From: Hetaerina americana
Lineage: Eukaryota; Arthropoda; Insecta; Odonata; Calopterygidae
DNA length: 64,000 nucleotides
Assembly (NCBI GenBank): GCA_022747635.1
Contig: JAKTNV010000074.1
Coordinates: 992,001 to 1,056,000 of the forward strand
Direction of reading: 5' to 3'
Positions 1 through 9,170 of this stretch are shown here, piece after piece. The first letter of the stretch is position 1; the number at the start of each line of letters is the position of its first letter. The notes under the pieces were generated by a model. That model was given only the letters and a program-made list of their open reading frames with translations, was not told where the DNA came from and did no database searches. A program made the translations under genes and the position numbers.

Positions 1-1010
1 CCCTTTCCTTCTCCTTTCCTGCGCTACGCTTCTCTTCCTCCCACAGATTCAATTTCCCGCACAATTCATGATTCTCTCACGCAAACTTGCCGACATATGT
101 GACCCTGTTCCCCATGCCCGGTGGGGAAACCGTTATTCATTCCAACCCCACGAAGAATAAGAAGCTGCTGTTGCATTCTGTTTCAAGGAGGCTGCATGAG
201 GAAAAGGTGGATAAAAAGGAATTTGAGGTGAAATGGAAAAGACCGAATGGGAATGAGAGGAATTCTTCGATTCTACAAAATACATTTCTGCTTGATGTTA
301 AGGATTCATTCACAGATTGGGAAAAGTCATTTGATATCATTAAATTAATCATCCTACGTTGAAAAGTGAATTTAAGGAAACATAAAATGTTACAAATTCC
401 ATAAAATAATTAATATTTGATATGGAAAGTTTTTTATGTGATTGGTGCCGGCGAAATATATTCCCCTGATACCATTGGTAAGAGATTCATTATTCAAAAT
501 CAGACAGTTTTTAAAATGAATTTTGTGCGGTTAATTTATCTGCCAAATATTTTATAATGTGGATCCATATGAATTTATAATGCAAGTGCATGGCTAGTAA
601 AATGATACGGATAATAAATTTGATAAAATATCTCTGAAACAGACAATTTGCAGAAAAGAAAACTAGTATGAATTAAATTTGTACATTTATTTAAAAAAAA
701 ACATTTTATTATTTCCGCTGTGGAAAAATTGCACAATTCAGAGCTTGATGTCATGCCTTTTGTTTTTTTTATATTAACTGAATGCGGCTAATTTTGAACA
801 CAATTTTGGTGTGATCAAAATATTAAATTTAAAATATTTATTTTCAATGAACCAACTCATGAAAATTTTTATGTTGTCACATAATTTTAATGCAAAGCGG
901 ATCGATGTATATTATGGATGATAAGCCGCAAACAATTGTACATTTGATATTTTAAACATGAAGGTTTTTCTATGCGGTACAATATGTAATACAAATGGCG
1001 CGATTATGAT
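1..1010. other. AT-rich non-coding stretch, nothing recognised
   Basis: No recognisable protein, RNA or repeat. The short open frames at 87-362 have no family resemblance and overlap each other on both strands, which is expected by chance. Base composition is strongly AT-rich after about 360. Confidence 0.5.
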
Positions 1011-2520
1011 GTTTTCCGAGTCATTCTAATCCACTTTCAAATCGAGGAAATGCGTCTCTGCGTTTTTATTGCGACATCCCCACTGGATATTCCTTCCCAT
1101 TCCCCATCCATCCCATTTGCACAGATATGCCTTCGGAAAATAACGCTCCGCACGGAGTTATTTACTTCTTTCTCAGAGTAGGCTCATGCTTTTTGGAGGA
1201 AGGAGGATGGTTTCTAGCGATTCTTCAGGAAATGTGGTTAAAGGAGCCGGATAAGGATAAGGCCGACCAATACGTTCCCGTTCAACCCCTGCCCCTTCCT
1301 CTCTACTCTCCTTACTCACACACACACACACACACACAAGCCCATATCTGTCCCCGTTCCCTCCCCCTACTTCCCTAGCTCTCACACATCCGCATGCCCC
1401 AGCGCCAAAGCGCTATTCTTTATTCGGAAAAAATAAACAAAAGATCGGAGACAAAAAATATATCCTCCAAGAAACGGAGAGATGCAGGGAGAGAGGGGAA
1501 GAGAGAGAAAGGATCCTCCCCTCAAAGAGGGAGGACATCGGACGCCATTGTGAGTAATTCTCTCAAATTCTCCGCTGCTCTCGGAATTCAGACCGAGAGA
1601 GGGTTTGTGGGAAGGGAGTGAGGACCTCGATGCCACTTCCACCTCCTCCTCACCCAGTCCATCCCCCTTTACCCTTTCGTTTTTTTTCCTTACCATCACT
1701 CCAACCTTTCTCCCTCCCCACCCATTCTTCCGATACACCATGCCCATACCCCTTCCTCGAACTATATCATCCTCACCGCACTCCCGAGTCTCCGACGCTC
1801 TCCAGCCCACAACTCTCCCCCCACGTCTCTCGGGTACGACCTGCCGATATTCCATTCACCAACCTTCCTCCTCCTTTCTTTCCAGATCTCCATCTCAATG
1901 CTTTCTACACACACACGCGCGCGTGCGCGACATCCTCCCGAAGACGCACCCCTCCCCCTTATTTCACGAATATTTCCATCTCTATTCCCCCTCTATTTAT
2001 TTTTTTTCCTATCTGAGTTTCCCCTCCTCTTTTGCCCGAACTCTCAATTCTAGCTTCCCCTACGGCTCACGTGGACGCACCTTACATTCCCCACTCAGAG
2101 TTGTCTAGCCCGACTGCCCCCCCTCACCCCACGCCGAAATATGTTTCCGTTCCGCTGATCTTCTCCTTCATCTGATCCCTTCTTCCGCGTAGGTGTGCAT
2201 ATGTTTGCCCAGGAGTTGCGAGCCCGTGTTACCCTCCGCCGCGCGCGATCTGCTTTGCTTGTGAAAGTCGTACATAAAGATGCGGTTTCGACCCCAAAGG
2301 GATTTCCCCTAGACTTTCTTTCTCCGCTGTACGATCCTGGCCACGGAGAAATCCTCCATTCTACCATTTCTCGGCGACCAAAACCAAATCCTATTTCAAG
2401 GATTCCGCTCAGTCATTGCTCACATGTTTGTTGCGAGGATGTTTCGTTTGATTTCCGCCCGGGTCAGCTCGGCTTAAGTTTTCTGAGTGTGATTCCTTAC
2501 TTTTCAAGTAGCTCATGAAC
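1011..2520. other. GC-richer, pyrimidine-rich block with short (CA)n
   Basis: Composition shifts from AT-rich to GC-rich and strongly C/T-biased on the plus strand, most clearly at 1620-2110. A (CA)n run lies at about 1317-1339 and a CA/CG alternating run near 1908-1926. Open frames here are long only because T/C-rich DNA has few stop codons; their translations are Ser/Pro/Phe-rich and low in complexity. It could be a regulatory or UTR-like region of an unseen gene, but no exon, TATA box or start site can be defined. Confidence 0.35.
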
Positions 2521-3952
2521 GTCTAGTCTTTCTCCACCTTTTCCTATATCTTGACTTTTAGGCTGGAGAATACAATACAATCTAGTGATGATACTCTGAG
2601 GGTACGAAACGATCAAAACCTCAAACGGGTTCCTATTCCTCCTAAGTTTTCCTCCAATATTGACGCCTTTAATATCCACGTACATCCCAATTATAACGTC
2701 CTTAGTTGAATGAAGCACAGCCAAGGCTAGATATATTTTAAAAAAGAAGAAAATGGTTTGTACGGAAGGGGCAAATACAGATAAAACACTTTTAAAATTT
2801 GAAAACCTGCTGATTAATTAGCGAGATTACCGAATTTGAAAGGAGTAAGGGTTAAAAAGCAGAAGTATGCTTATGAATAAATTTGTAGCACCAGAAAAAA
2901 GGACAAGGAAACAGGCAATAGACATTTTAATTTGTATTTTGCTTCTTTAATGCCACCAGAAATGGAAAATAGCAAAGAGAAATAAATGAAGAGTATGTAA
3001 TAGAACTTTATAGTACTAGGGGATGGTGATGTACCTCAAATGGATAAAGCGAATTGAAAGAAGTCTTGAAATTGAGACTGAAGAGGCCAAGTAATCAACG
3101 AAAATTCCTAAAATTCCTAAAGTTCGTTACTAACCATAGCAGCATGGTATGTGTCAAGGACAGAGAATGATCAAGGTCGAATCAAAATAAAACAGAATAA
3201 GAATACAAGCAATAAATAATTGACGGCACAACATAAGTCATTAGGTAATGAAAATTAGTAGAGACAGTATAGTTAGGCCGACAGCTAAATAAAAATGGTA
3301 TGCGAGATTGATAATCATTGATGGAATCTTCATCCGGGAAAATTTAGAAGGTCACATATAACAAGGCACTCCTCCCAGTCTTGAGAATACGCTGACATTT
3401 ATCAATAAATTCATGCTTAAGGGTCTGTTTTTCATGGTAAATTTGCAACATAAACATTGGTATTTTAATCTAACTACGTATGGACATTTTAATAGTCTCA
3501 GTCCCATTAATTCTCAAACTCTGTAAGGTTTTAGGATTTAACTCATGCTTTCGTGAGTTTTATTTCCCATTTAGTGCAGTGTATGCTTTCAAAAACTGCG
3601 TCTAAATAGGGAAATATCATAACTATTGGTCCGTCCGGTTTTCAACACTTCTCATTTGTTAGATAAATATAATTTGTATGATGAAAAGGAAAATTCTAAT
3701 TTGTCAAAAACAAATTAAGGTCAATATAGTATATCACCTGAAGTGTACACCCTTAACTTTTATTAATTTTCTTTGATCCAACTATTAACACCCTTTCAAT
3801 TTCTCTTATGAATAGGAATTGAAAATATTTTGCAAATAAAGTAGTTTTTTCGCCCTAAGATTTCATCAAAGAGTGTACCGATGTGCGGTGAAGATGATTG
3901 TAAGAACTTGTTGAATCACTTTTTCCACGATTGCGCCATAATCATTTCCTTC
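2521..3952. other. Non-coding stretch, nothing recognised
   Basis: AT-rich sequence without a recognisable gene, RNA or element. Very old repeat remnants cannot be excluded by eye. Confidence 0.4.
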
Positions 3953-3954
3953 TA

Positions 3955-4034
3955 CAGGGTGCGTCAAATATGTTAACTTTCTTTTTTGAAAGCATTTTGC
4001 CTTTGAAAAAAGGAAGTTATGTTGCCGCACCCTG
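3955..4034. mobile_element. 80-bp palindromic MITE with TA target-site duplication
   Basis: The element begins CAGGGTGCG and ends CGCACCCTG, flanked by TA on both sides (3953-3954 and 4035-4036). The inverted arms continue imperfectly for about 35 bp each, so nearly the whole element folds into one hairpin. A TA duplication and CAGGG-type ends fit the Tc1/mariner superfamily; the first five bases (CAGGG) are shared with the mariner at 6995-7918. It has no coding capacity. Family assignment is inferred from the ends only. Confidence 0.7.
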
Positions 4035-4036
4035 TA

Positions 4037-4891
4037 TTTAATTCATATTAAATTGTTCGGAAAGATGAAAAAGAAAACTTGATATATAATTTAAGTTTTC
4101 ACTTTAAAAGAAGTCTAGCTAACCTTGGTATAATAAACTATTTTAGTGAAACCCCAAAAAAAATCTCCATCTAACTCATACGTACCAATATATCTGTATT
4201 TCCATCCCCGTATTCTCCTCACCTTAATTATCGGCTTCTTGCTCATACTATTCCTTGCTTAGGCTCCTTCAATGCCCTTGACTCCAATTTCTTCCTTACA
4301 TCCACCCCTGAGTGATTCTGACGCCAATATTCACAGTACCTTACGGTAACGGTTAAATGGGTCGTTGGTGACCTCTTGTTCGATTCCCGTTCAAAATTCG
4401 ATTGGAATCCATTTCCTCTTAATGTCCCATGCGTTCAACCTCTTCGCTCCCATCCTCTCGATAGGGGCTTACCCATGGCCTCCCATTGGCCCTTGGAACA
4501 CTACTGCTCGATCCCAGGGAAATTGGGGACGGGGGAGAAAGAAGAAGGCGGGGGAGTACCGGCTCTCCCCATCCCCAATCACCTTGCCCTAATGCTGTAA
4601 GAGAGGGCGGCTCGCATTCGCAGAATAAACGGCGAAAAGGGATAAGTATTTGCGACGCGGGTAGGGAGCGCCCTCCAACTGAATGCCTTTCCCTTTAGTT
4701 TTGTCTCTACCTAAGAGGGAATAAGCAATTTGGCAATTCGATTACCAATTTTTTTTCACCTCCTTCATAGAAATCACGTTGAGAGGTGGTCCAAATGGTA
4801 CACGCTGGTTGGAGATGACAACCGCAGATTCCGTCGATACACATTCAAAACACCTTAGGTGTGTGATTATAAGTACATATGCATACATGTC

Positions 4892-4892
<1 letters not shown>
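4037..4892. other. Non-coding stretch, GC-richer at 4360-4700
   Basis: No recognisable gene. The overlapping open frames at 4365-4698 in several frames reflect the local GC rise. A GTTCGATTCCCG string near 4378 resembles a tRNA B box but has no cloverleaf around it. Confidence 0.35.
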
Positions 4893-4939
<47 letters not shown>

Positions 4940-5048
4940 TATATATATATATATATATGTACATATATATATATGTACATATACATATATATATATATAT
5001 ATATATATGTACATATATATATATATGTACATATATATATATATGTAC

Positions 5049-5129
<81 letters not shown>

Positions 5130-5139
5130 TATATATATA
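4893..5139. repeat. (AT)n microsatellite with GTAC interruptions
   Basis: About 247 bp of alternating AT interrupted by GTAC tetramers at 4935, 4959, 4975, 5009, 5027 and 5045, plus single AC substitutions. Two of the interruptions are followed by the same ATACAT variant 70 bp apart (4975 and 5045), suggesting an internal segmental duplication. GTAC keeps the array self-complementary, so it can form cruciforms. All open frames across it (Ile/Tyr repeats) are artefacts. Confidence 0.95.
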
Positions 5140-5293
5140 GTAGTCCGCTCAATATTTCCCACATATATCTGGACTGCCTTTTTTTTGGGTTTTATCTAGA
5201 ATATTCCTATTCCACTAACCAGAACTTAGAACTTCAGTGAGTGCTTTCCTCTCAGTCAGTATTATTTTCTCCCTTCTTTGTCACATGCACATA

Positions 5294-6045
5294 CGAGGGT
5301 CATCCGGAAAGTAGTACCCGTTCGTGAAATAAAGACACAAAAGTAAATATTAACAAACATAAAAAATTTTATTTGAAAGAGGATACTTTAAACTACTTCT
5401 CAACATAATCTCCAAGCAAATTAAGGCATTTGTCATAACGTGTGACAAGTTTCTGTATTCCTGCTGCATAGTCCTTCGCCGCCAGCTCATTGAGATACGC
5501 GAGGGACCCATCTTGCACAAATTTTTGCATAATGCAGATGGTGTTTAACAATTTCATGAACAATTGTTCGAGAAACATTGGGAAAATGCTCACAGATGTC
5601 ATCAATTGTGACGCGCCGATCGTTCCTCACGAATTCGTCAACTGAGCTCACCAGTTGGTCTGTAATGACAGACGGTCTCCCCGAACGCTCATCGTCGTGT
5701 GTGTTCCCCCTCCCCATGTTGAAGTTGCGACACCACCGCCGAACAGACGACTCGTCCATTACATTGTCTCCATACACCTCCTTTAATTGGCGATGAATAT
5801 CACATGGGCGAACGTTTCTTGCATTGAGGAATTTAATCACTGCCCTCACTTCACAACTGGCGGCGTTCTCAATTTTTTAAACATTGTAAACAATCACAGA
5901 AACAACACAGGCAATGCTAGCGTCACGCAACTTGGCTCAGAGAAGGCAGACAAGCCACTGAAGCTATCTGACCTCGTCCAGCGGCTACTCGCGTCGTCAG
6001 CACTTCATGCGGCACGAACGGGTACTACTTTCCGGATGACCCTCG
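5294..6045 (-). mobile_element. Internally deleted mariner, copy A (752 bp)
   Basis: A complete but non-autonomous mariner. The 33-bp terminal inverted repeats (5294-5326 and 6013-6045) begin CGAGGGTCATCCGG and appear perfect. The target-site duplication is TA (5292-5293, 6046-6047). Inside, on the minus strand, are the N-terminal DNA-binding part of a mariner transposase and the last ~40 residues of its C terminus; the catalytic middle is gone. It has exactly the same length as copy B at 19912-20663, with no indel or base difference seen by eye. The identical ends and lack of decay indicate recent transposition using transposase supplied from another locus. Confidence 0.92.
5393..5879 (-). 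pseudogene. Mariner transposase remnant (copy A), DDD core deleted
   Basis: The 120-residue frame ending at 5487 contains two helix-turn-helix-like halves typical of the mariner paired-type DNA-binding domain: IKFLNARNVRPCDIHRQL with VRRWCRNF in the first, and VTIDDICEHF with IVHEIVKHHLHYAKICARW in the second. A GRPS-type hinge lies between them. The C-terminal segment, ending GIQKLVTRYDKCLNLLGDYV then EK and a stop near 5393, is in another reading frame, so the deletion joined the two parts out of frame. The only upstream ATG (on the minus strand, near 5881) lies one base out of frame with the DNA-binding domain, separated from it by a run of six A. A normal mariner transposase is about 345 residues. 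No active enzyme is possible; a translated N-terminal binder is conceivable but lacks a good start. Confidence 0.9.
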
Positions 6046-6419
6046 TATAAAAAGTCTCCACTCTACAATCAGCCTCTGGACCCATTGACCAGGCTGTCGA
6101 TCATTTAGGCAATACAAAGGTAGGCTGACGACCAGAGGAAATAAAGAGAAAAGAACGATCGCCAGGTCAAATAAGCTCGCGCGATGTGCATAGCATGGTA
6201 GTCGTCAAGATCCGTATATAATCTACATTGAATGAATGAAATAATTATGAGAGGATTATAACTCTCATACAAAGGTGACCTGTAGATTTTGAGATGCTTA
6301 ATTTTAAAATTATCTCTTCTGACACTGAAATATTATGGCGATACGATTACGTTATTACAAAAATGCATTTATTTTATCATGTGTGAATGCAGAAGAGTGT
6401 AGTTTTTAAATGTAGAAAG

Positions 6420-6994
6420 ACAGCTCTAATAGAGAGAACGTAGAATACAATCAGGATGTATTTGCCCGTTTCGTAATTTAAAAAAAGACGTTTGGTAGAG
6501 AGAAATGGGTACAATTATTGAATGTATATCAGAAAATAGGACTAGATTAGAGGGATAGGAGTTTTATCCATAGCCTGGGCAAGTCTCAGACTGCTCCGGT
6601 GCGATTAGGGCAGGGAGTGTCTGTATTAGGAAGTCATATACGACAGATTTGTCCATTATCACCTGTGCCATTGAACGTATACTTGGAGGAAATTGCAAAA
6701 ATAGCAAGACAAGAACTGGAGATAGGAATAAAAGTCGGTGGCTAATTTATAAAATCAGGTAGGTTTGCGGATGAAATAGCTTTAATTTGTTAGTCCGCCA
6801 AGAGCTTTTTACTGAGGGCATCGGGAAATCAGTGCTATAAAAATGGAATGAAAATTTAGGTAAGAAAAGAATAATTAAAAATTGTTTTGAGAAAAAAAAG
6901 GGTAAATATTAAAATAAGTAGCAGGCAAAGGGTAAACGCTTAATAAGAGGTCATACGTAAACTAGAGCAGGTGGAAGAGTTTATCTATATCAAA
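6420..6994 (+). pseudogene. LINE reverse transcriptase remnant, 5' part (interrupted by mariner C)
   Basis: Reading the plus strand gives decayed but recognisable non-LTR reverse-transcriptase blocks: a VDYEKAFD-like block near 6455-6490, then WVQLLNVYQKIGLD and RDRSFIHSLGKSQTAPVRLG (6500-6605), then RQICPLSPVPLNVYLEEIAK (from 6641), matching the RQGCPLSP..FN.YLEE box. Near 6760-6785 is GRFADEIALI, the position of the catalytic FADD/YADD box, with the second Asp changed to Glu. Several in-frame stops and shifts are present. A further block, KLEQVEEFIYI, runs right up to the mariner at 6995, and the element resumes at 7919. Clade not assigned. Confidence 0.8.
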
Positions 6995-7918
6995 CAGGGT
7001 TCGTCCGGAAAATAAGTGTACTGAGCTCAGAAAAACAAATTTATTACACTTTTACATATCTTAAGCTAATATTCCTCAAAATAGGACCCTTGTGAGTCGA
7101 TACACTTGTTCCAGCGGCGTTCCCATTCCTGGAACGCTCCCGCGAAGGCATCATCGGGAACCTCTCGAAGACACGTCGTCACGGCCTCTTTGACGGCGTC
7201 CAAAGTCCCGTATCGCGTTCCTTTCAAACTCCTCTTTATCTTCGGGAACAGAAAAGAGTCAGGGAAAAATGTGGATCATTTTTGCAGTGATCCGCAAGTT
7301 GTGTCGCGATTTCCAAACGATTGAGTCTTTGATCATCACTGAGCACTTTCGGCACCAACTTTGCACAAATTTTTCGCATCTGTAATTGGTGCCTAATAAT
7401 CTCGTGCACTATTGTTTTTGGCACATTACACTGCTCTGCTATCATCCAAACACTAAGACGACGATCAGAGTTCAGTACATCGCGAAGTTTTCGCACATTT
7501 TCGTCGGTGAGTGTCGTTGATGGGCGTCCAGGCCGTGGTTCGTCGTCGACCTCTTCTCTGCCCTCCACGAACTTCTCGTGCCACCGAAAGATCATGTTTC
7601 TGGACATGGCTGACTCCCCGTAAGCCTGGTTAATCATACCGACAGTTTCGGTAGACGATTTCCCAAGCTTTACCGCAAATTTGATGGAATAATGCTGCTC
7701 CAAAAACTTCGGCATCGCGTTCCGTGACGTGGGTCGAGCGTGGAGGTTCGCGTTAACAGAGCTCCTCACTACACCACAGCTCAGAGCCGACTGCCTTTTT
7801 CAGCGTCGCTTGCCAACATACCCCCCTCCAATCGCAGCCCGTCAGAGCGGTGCTGGGCGCGCCTGGAGCGGCGCGCCCAGCCCAGGAGTCAGTACACTTA
7901 TTTTCCGGACGAACCCTG
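6995..7918 (-). mobile_element. Internally deleted mariner, copy C (924 bp), nested in a LINE
   Basis: Terminal inverted repeats of about 30 bp (6995-7024, 7889-7918) begin CAGGGTTCGTCCGG. The right flank is TA; the left flank is AA, so the TA duplication has one change. The ends and the encoded protein differ clearly from copies A and B, so this is a separate mariner lineage. LINE reverse-transcriptase sequence reads up to one side and resumes on the other, which shows the mariner jumped into an existing LINE. Confidence 0.9.
7066..7715 (-). pseudogene. Mariner transposase remnant (copy C), catalytic core deleted
   Basis: From the methionine at 7715 the product runs QHYSIKFAVKLGKSSTETV, NQAYGESAMSRNMIFRWHEK, then the acidic REEVDDEPRPGRPST linker and a second helix-turn-helix ending IVHEIIRHQLQMRKICAKLV and VPKVLSDDQ. 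After DPHF (near 7285) the sequence jumps to the region just past the third catalytic Asp: DSFLFPKIKRSLKGTRYG, ending WNKCIDSQGSYFEEY and a stop at 7066-7068, in another frame. All three catalytic aspartates of the DD34D triad are therefore missing, about 115-125 residues by comparison with a usual ~345-residue transposase. The start methionine is chosen because the family's usual N terminus begins close to the FLEQ/YSIKF block. Confidence 0.88.
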
Positions 7919-8165
7919 TAATTGTTTTGAACCTAAATGACCAAGTAGTAGGAAAATAAGTTGAAAAATTACATAAGGCAAAGAAATATAAACAAAGAGG
8001 GGAAATTAACGACAGACATTTTATAAGAATGTTTGGAAAAGACGAGTGAAAACTTTGACATGGAGTGAGATTTTGTACGATGCGGAAACTAGGCTAAGAT
8101 ATCGCAGACAACTGGCGGCATTTTCTATTGAAGCGCACTTTTTGAAAAGTTTGCAGTGAGCAAAG
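7919..8165 (+). pseudogene. LINE reverse transcriptase remnant, 3' part
   Basis: Continuation of the LINE broken by mariner C. The clearest block is at about 8031-8120: VWKRRVKTLTWSEILYDAET followed by LRYRRQLAAF, corresponding to the KTLVWSVLLYGAETWTL...LEAF region of insect endonuclease-reverse transcriptase proteins. It trails off after about 8160. Same strand and in the right order relative to the 6420-6994 part. Confidence 0.75.
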
Positions 8166-8725
8166 TAGAAGAACTACAATCTGCACATTACCACAGCAGG
8201 ATACGTTCTGAATGCAGGGACGTTTATACACCAAGATGGTGGCCCTAACCCCACCAACCACTACGCTGGGCCTAAACGTAAGTTACTTTCTTGACAGCTC
8301 TCGTATGAATAGTTGTTCAGCCAGTTCCCTTTCAGATTCTACATTCAATGATAGTCTTCCAAATATTAAGTGGGAGAAATAGGATATTGATGATGGTAAT
8401 ATAGGGGACAATTTGAGTAGAACGAGGTAGAGAAACAAGGTGAGGAATGATTAGATCAAATAAAGAGAGATGGCAAGTGTGCACGGTTGCACTATGGTTT
8501 ACTTAATATAGGCTACGAAGGTGTTTAGTTCAATGCTAGGCAAAATTTAACGATGTAGCTATTCATACAAGGTCTTGAGTCCATTAAAATATACTTTTAC
8601 CGACAAACAACCGCAAATAATAACAATGATGATAATATTATAGTTCCTGAAACATATTTATGACCTCGATACAATTTCAATTATAACGAAAAATTACTAG
8701 GAAGAAAATGTAACCTCAGGTATGT
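8166..8725. other. Non-coding stretch, nothing recognised
   Basis: AT-rich, no gene or element identified. It may contain the 3' untranslated end of the LINE remnant just upstream, but no boundary is visible. Confidence 0.35.
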
Positions 8726-9170
8726 TCATGAGTGTCGCGATCGAGTCTCACTCGAATTCAAGCGGTGCAGAATCTCAGATCTTCGCTACACCTTGGGACG
8801 CCGTCGTTACGACCGCGTCTCCGAAATGCACAAATATGAGAAGCTGAAACCCCTGGACATCCTTCTGCAAACTCGTGTAAATTCTTCAAGGAAGCGGAGA
8901 AATCGGAGCCGCCCCTCACACGGAAACTCGCGGACATCCAAGTCTGACAGTGGGACCGTCATAAACACCCCATAGCCAGCTCGGAAACAGCAGAAGCCCT
9001 ACCAGCCAAGAAGAGGCCAAGGCTGCTCTGAGCGGGGAGGAAATAGATCGTCTTGATAACGCAGAAGAATTCTCGCCGCCTTAGCTGCCTTGGAGGCTGG
9101 GAAAGCAAAAGGCCGCGGTCACGGAATGGACCTAGGCAAAAAACGACATCTATCTGTTCATAAATTTATT
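8726..9170 (+). other. Coding-like, CpG-rich patch of unknown origin
   Basis: The composition here is less AT-rich than its surroundings, with many CpG. Plus-strand reading gives charged, low-hydrophobic peptides in two frames: an Arg-rich stretch at 8793-8975 (RRYDRVSEMHKYEKLKPLDI), and in another frame an acidic stretch EEAKAALSGEEIDRLDNAEE near 9005-9060. This pattern, with frameshifts between, suggests a decayed coding segment, possibly from a retroelement, but I do not recognise the family. Confidence 0.25.

Noticed and set aside
1382..2108. Overlapping open frames of 132-167 codons on both strands
   Set aside because: The C/T-rich composition suppresses stop codons; the peptides are Ser/Pro/Phe-biased with no family resemblance.
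4371..4400. GTTCGATTCCCG resembling a tRNA B box
   Set aside because: No A box at the right distance and no cloverleaf.
4742..5240. Long Ile/Tyr-repeat open frames on both strands
   Set aside because: Pure translation of the (AT)n microsatellite; the same happens at 31.3-31.6 and 33.4-33.7 kb.
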